A stretch of DNA of 64,000 nucleotides from Hyphomicrobiales bacterium (GCA_900471525.1 UCEZ01000015.1:62001-126000); one strand, 5' to 3'; shown: positions 45,154-54,877, numbered from the stretch's first letter. Notes: generated from the sequence alone by a model not told the origin. A program made the numbers and translations.

Positions 45154-45948
45154 ATGCGCATAGAACGTCGAACCTTGCTGAAATTTCTCGGAGCGACCGC
45201 AGCCGCTCTCTGGATTGGCGGAATGCCGCTGGCCCAGCCTGCAGCCGCGGCCGAAAAGGTCACCGTCTTTGCCGCAGCCAGCCTGAAAAACGCACTCGAT
45301 GCCGTCAATGCCGAGTGGCAGAAGGAAGCCGGCAAGGAAACGTCGGTCTCCTACGCAGCAAGTTCGGCTCTCGCCAAGCAGATCGAATCCGGTGCACCGG
45401 CCGATGTCTTCATCTCCGCCGACCTTGCCTGGATGGATTACGTCGCCGAAAAGAAGCTGATCAAGGATGACACGCGCTCCAACCTGCTTGGCAACCGCAT
45501 CGTGCTGGTGACCGGCAACCAGGATGCTGCACCGGTCGATATCAAGCAGGGATTTGACCTGAAGGGACTGCTCGGCGACGAAAAACTCGCCATGGGTGCC
45601 GTTGATTCCGTGCCTGCAGGCAAATACGGCAAGGCAGCACTGGAAAAGCTCGGCGTCTGGTCCCTGGTTGAAAAGAACGTAGCCGGCGCAGAAAACGTCC
45701 GTGCCGCTCTCCTCCTCGTCTCCAAGGGCGAAGCGCCGTATGGCATCGTCTACCAGACGGACGCCGCCGCCGACAAAGGCGTGAAGATTGCCGGCACCTT
45801 CCCGGAAAGCAGCCATCCGCCGATCGTCTACCCGATCGCCATCACCACCGACAGCAAGAACCCCGACGCCACCGCTTACGTCGAGTTCGTCAAGTCGGCC
45901 AAGGCAGCAGCACTTTTCGAAGCCCAGGGCTTTACCATCCTGAAATAA
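45154..45948 (+). CDS. modA: Molybdate-binding periplasmic protein
   Basis: 264 residues from ATG 45154 (GGGGG just ahead; ATG 45142 possible). A signal peptide with twin-arginine character (MRIERRTLLKFLGAT) ends near the AAAAE boundary. The mature protein begins KVTVFAAASLKNALDAVNAEW, typical of ModA, with SYAASSALAKQIESGAPADVF and GAVDSVPAGKYGKAAL forming the oxyanion pocket. It captures molybdate, and probably tungstate, for ModBC. It is first in the mod operon, behind two Mo-box-like sites. Confidence 0.95.
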   Translation: MRIERRTLLKFLGATAAALWIGGMPLAQPAAAAEKVTVFAAASLKNALDAVNAEWQKEAGKETSVSYAASSALAKQIESGAPADVFISADLAWMDYVAEKKLIKDDTRSNLLGNRIVLVTGNQDAAPVDIKQGFDLKGLLGDEKLAMGAVDSVPAGKYGKAALEKLGVWSLVEKNVAGAENVRAALLLVSKGEAPYGIVYQTDAAADKGVKIAGTFPESSHPPIVYPIAITTDSKNPDATAYVEFVKSAKAAALFEAQGFTILK

Positions 45949-46035
45949 GACTGCCTTGAAAAAACACTGCATGCGCTCTATCCGCAAAAGGATGGAGCGC
46001 ATATCGTCTGGCCATCAAAGGCGGAGCATAAGCAT

Positions 46036-46737
46036 TTGGACTGGCTGGTTTTGAGCGACGCGGAATGGACGGCGATACGCCTCAGCCTACGCGTGTCGCT
46101 GGTCGCCATGCTGGCCAGCCTTCCCTTTGCCATCGCCATAGCGATGCTCTTGGCGCGTGGCCGTTTCTGGGGTAAGTCCATTCTGAACGGCGTGGTTCAC
46201 CTTCCCCTGATCCTGCCCCCGGTGGTCACCGGCTTTCTTCTCCTGATCCTGTTTGGAAAACGCGGACCGATCGGTGCGTTTCTCGCCGAATATACCGGTA
46301 TCGTCTTCTCCTTCCGCTGGACCGGCGCCGCCCTTGCCTGCGCCGTCATGGCCTTTCCGCTGATGGTGCGCAGCATCCGGCTGTCGATCGAGGCGGTCGA
46401 TCGCAGGCTTGAACAGGCGGCAGCGACGCTCGGTGCCGGGCCGCAATGGGTTTTTCTGACGGTGACGCTGCCGCTCGTCCTGCCCGGCATCATCGCCGGC
46501 ATGATCCTCGCTTTCGCCAAGGCGATGGGAGAATTCGGCGCGACGATCACCTTCGTCTCCAATATCCCCGGCGAGACCCAGACGCTGTCCTCGGCGATCT
46601 ATACCTTTACCCAGGTTCCCGGCGGCGATGCCGGTGCGTTTCGCCTGACCCTCATCTCCATCGTCATTTCCATGGCAGCTTTGATGGTCTCGGAGGTTCT
46701 GGCAAACCTCGCGGCGAAGAAGGTGGATGCCGTATGA
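46036..46737 (+). CDS. modB: Molybdate ABC transporter permease
   Basis: 233 residues, five to six helices. The EAA loop is [22 protein letters not shown], the coupling helix contacting ModC. It starts with TTG at 46036 (GGAG about 10 bases before). The gene overlaps modC by four bases. Confidence 0.94.
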   Translation: MDWLVLSDAEWTAIRLSLRVSLVAMLASLPFAIAIAMLLARGRFWGKSILNGVVHLPLILPPVVTGFLLLILFGKRGPIGAFLAEYTGIVFSFRWTGAALACAVMAFPLMVRSIRLSIEAVDRRLEQAAATLGAGPQWVFLTVTLPLVLPGIIAGMILAFAKAMGEFGATITFVSNIPGETQTLSSAIYTFTQVPGGDAGAFRLTLISIVISMAALMVSEVLANLAAKKVDAV

Positions 46738-47801
46738 GCCTTGTCGTCGACACCCGGCACCGGCTCGGCGCATTCTCCGTCGAAGCGTCGTTTTCATCGG
46801 ACCGGGGCGTGACTGCCCTCTTCGGACGTTCCGGATCTGGCAAGACGTCGCTGATCAACATCATCGCCGGACTGCTGCGTCCCGATAGCGGGCGGCTCGC
46901 GTTCAACGGCGATGTTCTGGTCGATAGCGACAATCGGATTTTCGTCCCGCCGCACAGACGGCGCTTCGGCTATGTTTTTCAGGAAGCGCGTCTCTTTCCG
47001 CATCTGAGTGTCCGACGAAACCTCAGTTATGGCCGCTGGTTTGCACGACGCAACAATGACGGACCAAATTTCAACCATATCGTCGATCTGCTCGGCGTCG
47101 GGGCGCTGCTTGACCGCGCACCGGCCAATCTGTCGGGTGGCGAAAAGCAGCGCATCGCCATCGGCCGGGCGCTGCTGTCCGATCCGCGCCTGCTCCTGAT
47201 GGACGAGCCCCTGGCCGCCCTCGACGAGGAGCGCAAGGCGGAAATCCTGCCCTATCTGGAACGTCTGCGCGATGAAACCGCTATCCCGATCGTCTATGTC
47301 AGCCACTCGGTCGCGGAGGTCGCGCGGCTGGCCAACAAGGTCATCATTCTGGAGGGTGGCCGGATCAGCGCTTCCGGAGATGCAGCGACCATCCTCAGCC
47401 TGCCCTCATCGGCGGTCAGCCGCCGCGAGGCGGGCGCGGTGATCGACGGCATCGTCGGATCGACGGACGCCGGGCATCAGATCACGATCATCCGCGCCGG
47501 CAACGCAGAGATACGTGTGCCACGCCTGGATGCCCGCGCCGGAAAAGCAGTTCGCCTTCACATCGCGGCGCGTGACGTGATGTTGGCAACCAGCAAGCCG
47601 GAGGGATTGAGCGCGCTCAACATTCTTCCGGGAACCATCTTGGAGATCGGCGAGGCCACGCAGGGCATGGTGGATATCCGGCTGGATTGCGGCGGCGTGA
47701 CGATCGTGTCGCGCGTGACGGCCCTCTCCCGCGACATGCTCGCCCTAAAGATAGGCAAGCCGGTTCATGCTGTTATCAAGAGTGTCGCTCTGGATCTGTG
47801 A
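46734..47801 (+). CDS. modC: Molybdate ABC transporter ATPase
   Basis: 355 residues. Walker [10 protein letters not shown] (31-39), signature [15 protein letters not shown], Walker [15 protein letters not shown], switch His in [11 protein letters not shown], and a C-terminal TOBE/Mop domain (about 290-355, [16 protein letters not shown]) that may bind molybdate. ATG 46734 overlaps the modB stop (ATGA). Its last 26 bases overlap the convergent modE gene, so the two transcripts are antisense at their ends. Confidence 0.95.
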   Translation: MSLVVDTRHRLGAFSVEASFSSDRGVTALFGRSGSGKTSLINIIAGLLRPDSGRLAFNGDVLVDSDNRIFVPPHRRRFGYVFQEARLFPHLSVRRNLSYGRWFARRNNDGPNFNHIVDLLGVGALLDRAPANLSGGEKQRIAIGRALLSDPRLLLMDEPLAALDEERKAEILPYLERLRDETAIPIVYVSHSVAEVARLANKVIILEGGRISASGDAATILSLPSSAVSRREAGAVIDGIVGSTDAGHQITIIRAGNAEIRVPRLDARAGKAVRLHIAARDVMLATSKPEGLSALNILPGTILEIGEATQGMVDIRLDCGGVTIVSRVTALSRDMLALKIGKPVHAVIKSVALDL

Positions 47802-48183
47802 CCGCGCCATCGACGCCCGAGGCGTTCGGATTGCGATTTTCTTCCAACCAGGCCAGCTCCGTCGCAAGCGCGGCGTCAAGCTTTTCCTCCATGGCCCGGA
47901 AACGGCGGATCAGTTCCTCGCCGAACGGCGTCACCACTGCTCCACCGCCCTGCTTTCCCCCGCGCTGCGATTCGACCGCATCCTGTGTGAACATCCGGTT
48001 CAACGCGCTGACCAGCAGCCAGGCACGCCGGTAGGACATGTCCATGGCGCGGCCCGCAGCGGAAATTGATCCGGTCTCGCGGATATGTTCGAGCAGTGTG
48101 ATCTTGCCCCGGCCCAACCGCTCGGCAGGGGGGAAATCAATCCTGAGGATCGGGTTCAGACCGGTGGCGTTTGTCTTGCTCAT
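47776..48183 (-). CDS. modE: ModE-type DNA-binding protein lacking the molybdate-binding domain
   Basis: 135 residues, just the N-terminal winged helix of Mod[21 protein letters not shown], then [17 protein letters not shown] and [16 protein letters not shown]. coli ModE (262 residues) also has two TOBE domains that bind molybdate; those are absent. Such short forms occur in rhizobia and would need another way to sense molybdenum, for example the Mop domain of ModC or a separate protein. The start is ATG 48183. It is convergent with modC (26-base overlap). It is the likely binder of the two sites before modA. Confidence 0.88.
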   Translation of the reverse strand: MSKTNATGLNPILRIDFPPAERLGRGKITLLEHIRETGSISAAGRAMDMSYRRAWLLVSALNRMFTQDAVESQRGGKQGGGAVVTPFGEELIRRFRAMEEKLDAALATELAWLEENRNPNASGVDGAVTDPERHS

Positions 48184-48462
48184 GCGGGTATGCGGCGCCT
48201 CTTGCAGTTCGAAAAGACTATAGCCCGCATTGGCCTGTGTACAGCTTCGGCTGGCCCAGCCCGACATCTGGCCAAAGGATAATCCCACTCTCTGCATTTC
48301 TTCATGCGGATTATCGAAACGGTTTCCTCGATCTATATGATGGCGGCCACACGCAGCCAAGGACCTCAGCACGAGGAAAACCATTCTCCCCACCGGCTGC
48401 TCCTCCGGTATCGGCAAGCAGCCGCCTTCCAATGAGGGCGGCCGCTCTGAAAGCTACAGGCC

Positions 48463-49530
48463 TTAAATCCTCAGCCCGGTTTTATCATCGAAGACATGAA
48501 CATCTGCCGGAAGAACGGAAATATCGATGACATCCCCTGTCTTGACTGCTCTTCGCGAGGTCTCGACGATCGTGACTTCCGCCTCAGTCGATGTTGTGAT
48601 GTAGGTTGCCGATCCGGTCGTCTCGACGATGCCGACCGGCAGCCGGAAGACGCCCTGGCCGGGCTCGACGAAATGGAGATGTTCCGGCCTGAGACCCGCC
48701 GTCACCTTGCGGCCGGGTTGCAGTTGGCGATCGAGAACGATGGTCTGCTTTTCCCCGACATCGACGGCCAGCGATCGGCCATCTTCGCCCACCGTCGCCG
48801 GCACGAAATTCATTGCCGGGGAACCGATGAAACCGGCGACGAACTTGTTGGCGGGCCGGTCGTAAAGCTCCAGCGGTGCGCCCTGCTGCTCGATCACGCC
48901 ATCCTTCATGACCACGACATGATCGGCCATAGTCATCGCCTCGATCTGGTCGTGCGTGACATAGACGGAGGTGGCCCCAAGCCGGTCGTGCAGGGTGCGG
49001 ATTTCCTTGCGCATATGAACGCGCAGCGCCGCGTCGAGGTTGGACAGTGGTTCATCGAACAGAAAAGCCTTGGGGTGACGAATGATGGCACGGCTCATGG
49101 CGACGCGCTGGCGCTGGCCGCCGGAGAGTTCGCGCGGATAACGGCCGAGAAGCTGTGAAAGCCCGGTGGTGGCCGCAACTTCCTGCGCCGCCTTCCTGGC
49201 CTCCGCCTTGCCGATACCGCGGATGCGCAGGCTATAGGTGAGGTTCTGCTCGACCGTCATGTGCGGATAAAGCGCATAGGACTGGAACACCATGGCGATG
49301 TCGCGTTTGCGCGGCGGCACGTTGTTCATCAGTTCACCGGCGATCCTCATATCGCCCGTCGAGATGCTTTCAAGGCCGGCCAGCGAGCGCAGCAACGTGG
49401 ACTTGCCGCAGCCGGACGGGCCAACGAGGGCGACAAAAGTCCCCTTCGCAATGCTGAGTTCGATGTTCTTCAGCGCATGGAAGGCACCATAGTATTTGTT
49501 GACGCCCGAGAGCTCGATCTGCTTGGTCAT
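48463..49530 (-). CDS. Sugar ABC transporter ATPase (MalK/UgpC type)
   Basis: 355 residues. Walker A GPSGCGKST (37-45), signature LSGGQRQRVAMSRAI, Walker B AFLFDEPLSNLD, switch His THDQIEAM, and a C-terminal TOBE region (about 240-355). It powers the CUT1 importer encoded by the preceding genes. The start is ATG 49530, overlapping the permease stop by four bases. It is the last gene of the leftward operon; a GCCGCC/GGCGGC hairpin at 48421-48442, just beyond its stop, may help end the transcript. Confidence 0.94.
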   Translation of the reverse strand: MTKQIELSGVNKYYGAFHALKNIELSIAKGTFVALVGPSGCGKSTLLRSLAGLESISTGDMRIAGELMNNVPPRKRDIAMVFQSYALYPHMTVEQNLTYSLRIRGIGKAEARKAAQEVAATTGLSQLLGRYPRELSGGQRQRVAMSRAIIRHPKAFLFDEPLSNLDAALRVHMRKEIRTLHDRLGATSVYVTHDQIEAMTMADHVVVMKDGVIEQQGAPLELYDRPANKFVAGFIGSPAMNFVPATVGEDGRSLAVDVGEKQTIVLDRQLQPGRKVTAGLRPEHLHFVEPGQGVFRLPVGIVETTGSATYITTSTEAEVTIVETSRRAVKTGDVIDISVLPADVHVFDDKTGLRI

Positions 49531-50354
49531 TTGATGGCTCCCGAAGTAAGGCCGGAGACGATGCGCCGCTGCAGCAGCACGAAGATGGCGAGAATGGGGG
49601 TCACGTAGATCGTGGCATAGGCCATGATCCTGTTCCATTCGTTGGTGTTCGGCCCCATGAAGGAGTTGAGACCGACGCTGGCGGGCTGCAGTTCCACCGC
49701 CTGGATAATCGACTTCGAATAGACGAATTCGCCGAAGGCCTGCATGAAGATGAGAATGGCGCTGACCAGGATGCCGTTTCGGGCAAGCGGCAGCACGATG
49801 TTGAAGAAGGCGCCGACGCGGGAATTGCCGTCGACGAGGGCCGCCTCTTCCAGTTCCTGCGGCACGGCCATGAAGGTGGCGCGGACCAGCACGACGAAGA
49901 ACGGCATGCTCTTGGCAGCAATGGCGATGATCACCGCCAGGCGCGGATAGTTCAGCATGCCGAGCTGCGAGAAGCCGACGAAGATCGGCGTGATCATCAG
50001 CGAGGCCGGCAGGACCTGCAGCATCAGGATCAGGAACAGCCCGATATCGACCCAGACGTTGCGATACCGCGCCAGCACATAGGCGCAGCCGACGCCGAGC
50101 ACGGTGATCAGCGTGACCGAGCCGAAAGCGATGACCAGGGAGTTCCAGAGATAGCGACCCATGCCTCGGCTTTCCCAGACGAAGGTGTAGGTGCCCCATT
50201 GCGGCTCCGACGGCCAGAAGCTCGGCGGTGTAGCGAACATCTCCGAGCCGCTTTTCAGCGCGGTGATGTACATCCAATAAAGCGGAAACAGATAGATCGC
50301 CGCCATGATGATGGCGATGACGAGCATCAGGCGGTTGCGGTTGGTATCGCTCAT
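49527..50354 (-). CDS. Sugar ABC transporter permease (MalG type)
   Basis: 275 residues, six helices. The EAA-type loop is LEEAALVDGNSRVGAFFNIV, as in CUT1 inner permeases. It overlaps both neighbours by four bases (ATGA), so it is translationally coupled to the other permease and the ATPase. Confidence 0.93.
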   Translation of the reverse strand: MSDTNRNRLMLVIAIIMAAIYLFPLYWMYITALKSGSEMFATPPSFWPSEPQWGTYTFVWESRGMGRYLWNSLVIAFGSVTLITVLGVGCAYVLARYRNVWVDIGLFLILMLQVLPASLMITPIFVGFSQLGMLNYPRLAVIIAIAAKSMPFFVVLVRATFMAVPQELEEAALVDGNSRVGAFFNIVLPLARNGILVSAILIFMQAFGEFVYSKSIIQAVELQPASVGLNSFMGPNTNEWNRIMAYATIYVTPILAIFVLLQRRIVSGLTSGAIK

Positions 50355-51253
50355 CCGCGCACCTCATGGCGTGTGGAGCGGACATAGACGACCGAGGCGA
50401 ACATGACGAAGACGATCATGATGACCGAGATCGTCGCACCCTTGGCAAAGTCATATTGCCGGAAAGACAGGTCCCAGGCCCAGTATTGCGTGACGTTTGA
50501 CGAATTGTTCGGCCCGCCTGAGGTGATCGCGGCGAAGAGGTCGAACTGTTGCAGCGTGAAGATCAGGCCGAGCGAAATGATGGCACCGATGGTCGAGCGC
50601 ATCATCGGCAGGGTGATCGTCCAGAAGCGCTGCCAGGCGTTTGCCCCATCCAGTTCGGCGGCCTCATAGAGATCGCCCGGAATGCTCGCCAGACCGACAG
50701 ACAAGAGGATCATGTTGAAGGCTGTCCCGAGCCAGATATTGGCCATGATGACGGCATAGAGCGAATAGTTCGGGTCGGAGCGCCAGAAGATATTGCCGCT
50801 GATGATGCCGGTTTCCCTCAGCATGAAATTCAGCACGCCGAAATCGCCGGACAGGATCCAGTTCCAGATGGCGCCGACAACGAGGCCGGGCATCACCCAC
50901 GAGACGAGAAACAGGCCGCGCAGCCAGGAGGCGCCGGGGAAATTCACCCAGAAGAACAGCGCCAATCCGAAGCCGATCAGGAACTGCCCGGCGATCGAGC
51001 CAATGACGAAGATGGCAGTGTTGCCAAGGATCGGCCAGGTTTCCGGCTGGGCGAACAGATCGCTGTAGTTCTTGAAGCCGACGAAGGGACGCAGGAACGT
51101 GCCGAGACTGAACATGTCGACCTCCTGAAAGCTCATCAGGATATTGTAGAGAAGCGGCAGACCCGCCATCAGGAACAGAAAACCGAGCGGAAAGGCAACG
51201 AGCACGATATCGAAACCGCGGCCATCCCTGACGCTGGAAAGGAGCCTCTTCAT
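50351..51253 (-). CDS. Sugar ABC transporter permease (MalF type)
   Basis: 300 residues, six helices. The EAA-type loop is YEAAELDGANAWQRFWTITL. The start is ATG 51253 (MKRLLSSVRDGRGFD); the frame extends upstream into a repeat element without coding character. That repeat, at 51356-51493, separates it from the binding-protein gene in the same transcript. Confidence 0.92.
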   Translation of the reverse strand: MKRLLSSVRDGRGFDIVLVAFPLGFLFLMAGLPLLYNILMSFQEVDMFSLGTFLRPFVGFKNYSDLFAQPETWPILGNTAIFVIGSIAGQFLIGFGLALFFWVNFPGASWLRGLFLVSWVMPGLVVGAIWNWILSGDFGVLNFMLRETGIISGNIFWRSDPNYSLYAVIMANIWLGTAFNMILLSVGLASIPGDLYEAAELDGANAWQRFWTITLPMMRSTIGAIISLGLIFTLQQFDLFAAITSGGPNNSSNVTQYWAWDLSFRQYDFAKGATISVIMIVFVMFASVVYVRSTRHEVRG

Positions 51254-51355
51254 GGGGCCTCCGATGCTCCGAACGGGGCTGCCTAGCGCATTCGCGCGGG
51301 AGACAACCCCTTCCGGGAGGAAATGTTGGATGGCACAGGGCCATCGGCGACGCCT

Positions 51356-51493
51356 CTTCTCCCCAGCGGGGAGAAGTGCCGAGCAAAGCGAGGCGATGAG
51401 GGGGCTCCGGCAACGCCGGGGCAAGAAATGCGGCGCCTGCGGCGCCCCCCCTCATCCGGCCCTGCGGGCCACCTTCTCCCCGCCGGGGAGAAG
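51356..51493. repeat. RIME1-like palindromic mosaic element
   Basis: CTTCTCCCC-N3-GGGGAGAAG occurs at both ends (51356-51376 and 51473-51493). Between them lie GATGAGGG...CCCTCATC and CCGGCCCTGCGGGCC-type palindromes, giving a strongly folded 138-base unit. The sequence CTCATCCGGCC...CCTTCTCCCC is the pattern I know from rhizobial RIME1 elements. It sits inside the operon, between the binding protein and first permease, where a stable hairpin can favour the upstream message, as REP elements do in malE-malF. Confidence 0.85.
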
Positions 51494-51528
51494 AGGGAGA
51501 CCGCAGTCCCCCTTCCTCACAGCCAAGC

Positions 51529-52761
51529 TTAACCCAATACAGCCTTGATCTTCTCGGCTGCCTGATCAAGCGCATCCTTTGCACTCGATTGACCCGTCAA
51601 GGCCGCCTGGATGGCATCCTGGATCGCCTTGGAGATCTTCGGCCATTCAGGATGCGGACCGCGCGGTTTCGCGTATTTCAACTGTTCGAGGAACACCTTG
51701 AGCCCGGCATCCTTGAGCGCCTGCCCGGTTTCCGGGATCGAGATGTCCGAGCGGGCCGGGAGCTGGCCGTAGTTCTTGAACATCTTGTCGTCCTGCGAAG
51801 CGAAATATTCGAGCGCCTTGAAGGCTTCCTCCGGATGCTTGGTCGAGGCGAAGATCGCCCAGTTGAAGTCGCCCATCGCCGAGGAACGCTCGGCGCCTTC
51901 CTTCGGAACCGGCAGCAAAGTCACACCCCAGTCGAACTTGGCTTCCTGCGTCATCCGGTCGAGTTCCCACGGACCGGAGATCGCCATGGCGGCATTGCCG
52001 GAGTTGAACGTGCCGGTGGAATCCCACTGGCCGCGAGTCAGCGTATCGGGCGAGGCGAGCTTCTCGTCCATGATCGTCTTCCAGACCTCGAGCGCCTTCA
52101 CGGCACCTTCGGAATTGATGTTCTCGTAGCTGCCGCCACCCATCTGCGCCCAGGGCAGGAACTGGAAGGTGCCTTCTTCATTGGCCTTGGCCGAGAAGGC
52201 AAGGCCATAGACGTTGGCGGCCGGATCGGTCAGCTTGCGCGCATCCTCGACCAGTTCGTCCCAGGTCTGCGGCGGCTTGTTGGGGTCGAGCCCCTTCGCC
52301 TTGAACATATCCTTGTTGTAGTAGAGCGCGATCGTGTTCGTCGCCTTCGGCACACCATAATATTTGCCGTCCCATTCGACCGATTTCAGCGGACCGGGGA
52401 AATAGTTCTCCGGCTTGATCACCGTCGATTTCGAGATCATGTCGGTGAGATCGAGGAAGGCGCCGCGCGACGAAAACAGCGCGTGCTCGGGATTGTCGAT
52501 GGCGATGATATCCGGCGCCTGACCGGTCGAATAGGCGCGCATGGCCTCGCTCACCACATCGTCGAACTGGATCTGGCGATACTCGATCTGGATGCCGTTG
52601 TTGAGCTTGTTGAAGTCCGCCACCAGATGGGGTGCCGGCTGAATGTCGCGGTCAAGCGACCAGACGGTGAGCTTCACGTCTTCCGCCTTCGCGGAAAGAC
52701 CGAACATCGAAACGCTTGCAAGTGCCAGCGCACCGATGACTGCATATTTGCGGATACCCAT
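51529..52761 (-). CDS. Sugar ABC transporter periplasmic binding protein
   Basis: 410 residues, family 1 extracellular solute-binding protein. The signal peptide [19 protein letters not shown] ends near SAKAED. The mature part starts [19 protein letters not shown], with [16 protein letters not shown] and [18 protein letters not shown] typical of CUT1 sugar-binding proteins. AAGGAGG lies 7-8 bases before ATG 52761, an unusually strong ribosome-binding site that fits the need for excess binding protein. The ligand is unknown. Confidence 0.94.
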   Translation of the reverse strand: MGIRKYAVIGALALASVSMFGLSAKAEDVKLTVWSLDRDIQPAPHLVADFNKLNNGIQIEYRQIQFDDVVSEAMRAYSTGQAPDIIAIDNPEHALFSSRGAFLDLTDMISKSTVIKPENYFPGPLKSVEWDGKYYGVPKATNTIALYYNKDMFKAKGLDPNKPPQTWDELVEDARKLTDPAANVYGLAFSAKANEEGTFQFLPWAQMGGGSYENINSEGAVKALEVWKTIMDEKLASPDTLTRGQWDSTGTFNSGNAAMAISGPWELDRMTQEAKFDWGVTLLPVPKEGAERSSAMGDFNWAIFASTKHPEEAFKALEYFASQDDKMFKNYGQLPARSDISIPETGQALKDAGLKVFLEQLKYAKPRGPHPEWPKISKAIQDAIQAALTGQSSAKDALDQAAEKIKAVLG

Positions 52762-52840
52762 AATTTTCCTCCTTGTGGTTATCCTTCGGCCGTCATCCTC
52801 CATGCCGGCCTTCCTCAGTCCATGTCATTCCCGTCGGACC

Positions 52841-52876
52841 GGCCTGATTGTTCAGGCCGATCTGAGCAGTCAGATC
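52841..52876 (-). promoter_or_regulatory. Two abutting hairpins between isomerase and binding-protein genes
   Basis: GGCCTGA-TTGT-TCAGGCC (52841-52858) and GATCTGA-GCAG-TCAGATC (52859-52876) are two perfect 7-bp stem, 4-base loop hairpins side by side. The second contains the isomerase stop codon. They lie 80 bases before the binding-protein start in the same transcript and could mark mRNA processing or partial termination. Confidence 0.55.
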
Positions 52877-53772
52877 GGGTCGACGACGAAATCGCCGCCC
52901 CGGCAAGTCTTCAGATAATTGAGGCCATGCACCTGGCCGGTCATTTCGAGTGCGTCGCGATAGACCGGATCATGCCAGCCCTCGATGTCGATCGAGCCGG
53001 ACCAGCCGGCAAGCCGCAGCTCGGAAATCACATCCGTCCAGTTGGTGTCGCCGAACCCCGGCGTGCGCATGAAGACAAATTTCTCCTTGCCGAAGATGCC
53101 GTGCTCGCGGATGACGTCCCAACGGATCGTCGCGTCCTTGCCGTGCACATGGAAGATCTTGCTTGCCCATTTGCGGATCTGCGGCAGCGGATCAATGAGA
53201 TAGACCATCTGATGGCAGGGCTCCCATTCGAGCCCGATATTATCATCCGGCGTTTCGTTGAAGATCAGTTCCCAGGCGTCCGGATTGTGAGCGATGTTCC
53301 AGTCGCCTGTCGCCCAATTGCCGTCCATGGCGCAATTCTCGAAGGCGATCTTCACGCCCTTGTCGGCGGCGCGCTTGGCTAGCTCACTCCAGATTTCCTT
53401 GTAGCGCGGCAGGCTGTCCGTCAGCGGCTTGTTGCGGATACGCCCGGTGAAGCCGGCAACGCAGGTGGCGCCGAAATGATGGGCATTGTCGATGCAATCC
53501 TTCCAGCCCTGCAGCGTATCGCGGTCGATATCCGTCGTTTCCAGCGGATTGCCGAACATGCCGAGCGTCGAAATGGTGATGTCGCGGTCACCGATCGCCT
53601 CGACGCAACGCTTGCCGAGTTCTACAAGGTTCTGGCCATTGGTCGTCTGCCAGAAGAAGGGTTCGAAGCTCTCGAAACCCATGTCTGCCACCTTGCCGAT
53701 ACGCTCGGCCGCCTTGCCTGCGGATGCGCTGATCATGGTGCCGATGCGAATGGCTTTTGCCGGATTGCTCAT
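52870..53772 (-). CDS. Sugar phosphate isomerase/epimerase-like TIM-barrel protein
   Basis: 300 residues of the AP-endonuclease-2/xylose-isomerase-like barrel. The likely metal ligands are in KIAFENCAMDG (Glu), GLEWEPCHQM, KIFHVHGKDATIRW and SIDIEGWHDPVYRD. Relatives include inosose isomerase and ketose epimerases. With the adjacent oxidoreductase it probably modifies the sugar taken up by the ABC transporter. The reaction cannot be named from sequence. Confidence 0.85.
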   Translation of the reverse strand: MSNPAKAIRIGTMISASAGKAAERIGKVADMGFESFEPFFWQTTNGQNLVELGKRCVEAIGDRDITISTLGMFGNPLETTDIDRDTLQGWKDCIDNAHHFGATCVAGFTGRIRNKPLTDSLPRYKEIWSELAKRAADKGVKIAFENCAMDGNWATGDWNIAHNPDAWELIFNETPDDNIGLEWEPCHQMVYLIDPLPQIRKWASKIFHVHGKDATIRWDVIREHGIFGKEKFVFMRTPGFGDTNWTDVISELRLAGWSGSIDIEGWHDPVYRDALEMTGQVHGLNYLKTCRGGDFVVDPI

Positions 53773-53788
53773 GAAACCGTCCTGTTCT

Positions 53789-54811
53789 TCATAGGGTCAC
53801 GCGCTGCCGGGTACGGGCGCTTTCGATCGCCGCGAACACCATGGCAAGGCTGTTGATATTGTCATTGCCAACCGTTTCCGGTGTGCCGCCGGTTTGGATG
53901 GCCGTGAGAAAGTCCGCGATCACGCTGGCATGACCATGGGTCTGCGCCTCGTCTCCCGGCTGCGGCACGTCAATGGCCTCGATCGGACGGAAGAAACCCT
54001 CGGTTCCGGCGACAACGCCCGTCTGGAAGTTGTCCGCCCCGTCCCAGAGCAGCGTGCCCTTGGTGCCGATGATCCGCCACTGGCTTTCCCAGCTGGTATT
54101 CGCCCCTTCGGCACACCAGGAGCCACGATAGGTGAAAGTCACGTCGTCGGAAAATTCGAAGATCGCATTGGCCGCGGCGCCATGCGCATACCAGGAGCCG
54201 CGCGGATTGCCCTCGTGGCAATAAACCGCGACCGGCACCTTGTCGGCGACGAAGCGGGCGGCGTCGAATGTGTGGATGGCCATGTCGAGCAACAGCACAT
54301 TGTCCATCTCTTCTCTGAACCCGCCGAAATGCGCACCGATGAAGAAATCGCAATGGATGGCCGTCAGTTCGCCGAGCGCACCGCTTTCAACCAGGCGACG
54401 GATACGGCGAATACCCGAGATAAAACGGCGGTTCTGGACAATGGCATGGACTTTTCCGGCGGCGCCAGCTTGAGCGATCAATGACCGCCCTTCCTCGATC
54501 GAAGACGCCATCGGCTTCTCGCTCAGCACATGGCATCCCTGCGCCAACGCGGTCGCAACCACATCGTGACGGGCGGACGGGATAACGACATCGAAAACCA
54601 GATCGGCCGAGGTCATCGCCAACACATCCGCAAGGTCCGAGCCGATGACCGCGTCGGTCAGCCCAAACTCTTCGGCAAGCTTCTCTGCCGCCGCCGGGTT
54701 GACGTCGACGAGCCCGACGACATCAACCGCAGAGCGAATTTCCGGGGTGTCTGCGATGGCTTTGAGCCAGCCTTTGGCCATAGCTCCGCATCCGCACAAA
54801 ACTGCACGCAA
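53789..54811 (-). CDS. Gfo/Idh/MocA-family NAD(P)-dependent oxidoreductase
   Basis: 340 residues. The N-terminal Rossmann fold begins MRAVLCGCGAMAKGWLKAIAD; the EKP motif follows (HVLSEKPMASSIEEG), and the C-terminal alpha/beta domain contains DMAIHTFDAARFV with the catalytic His. It should oxidise or reduce a sugar or inositol-type substrate. The start is TTG 54811 with GGAGGAG upstream. It is first gene of the leftward operon and divergent from the LacI gene; the palindrome at 54860-54877 lies in its promoter region. Confidence 0.9.
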   Translation of the reverse strand: MRAVLCGCGAMAKGWLKAIADTPEIRSAVDVVGLVDVNPAAAEKLAEEFGLTDAVIGSDLADVLAMTSADLVFDVVIPSARHDVVATALAQGCHVLSEKPMASSIEEGRSLIAQAGAAGKVHAIVQNRRFISGIRRIRRLVESGALGELTAIHCDFFIGAHFGGFREEMDNVLLLDMAIHTFDAARFVADKVPVAVYCHEGNPRGSWYAHGAAANAIFEFSDDVTFTYRGSWCAEGANTSWESQWRIIGTKGTLLWDGADNFQTGVVAGTEGFFRPIEAIDVPQPGDEAQTHGHASVIADFLTAIQTGGTPETVGNDNINSLAMVFAAIESARTRQRVTL

Positions 54812-54859
54812 AATGGGATTCTCCTCCTCGAAGTCTACGGTTTTCGCTCCATTTCGATC

Positions 54860-54877
54860 ACCGTAAACGTTTACGGT
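54860..54877. promoter_or_regulatory. LacI-family operator
   Basis: ACCGTAAACGTTTACGGT is a perfect 18-base palindrome with the central CG typical of LacI/GalR operators. It lies between the divergent oxidoreductase (start 54811) and LacI (start 54951) genes, where one bound dimer could control both. Confidence 0.85.

Noticed and set aside
51589..53382. 597-codon open frame on the + strand
   Set aside because: Antisense to the binding-protein and isomerase genes, which have clear family motifs. Similar long shadows at 41738-43261, 27858-29537, 54879-56288 and 24122-25468 were rejected for the same reason.
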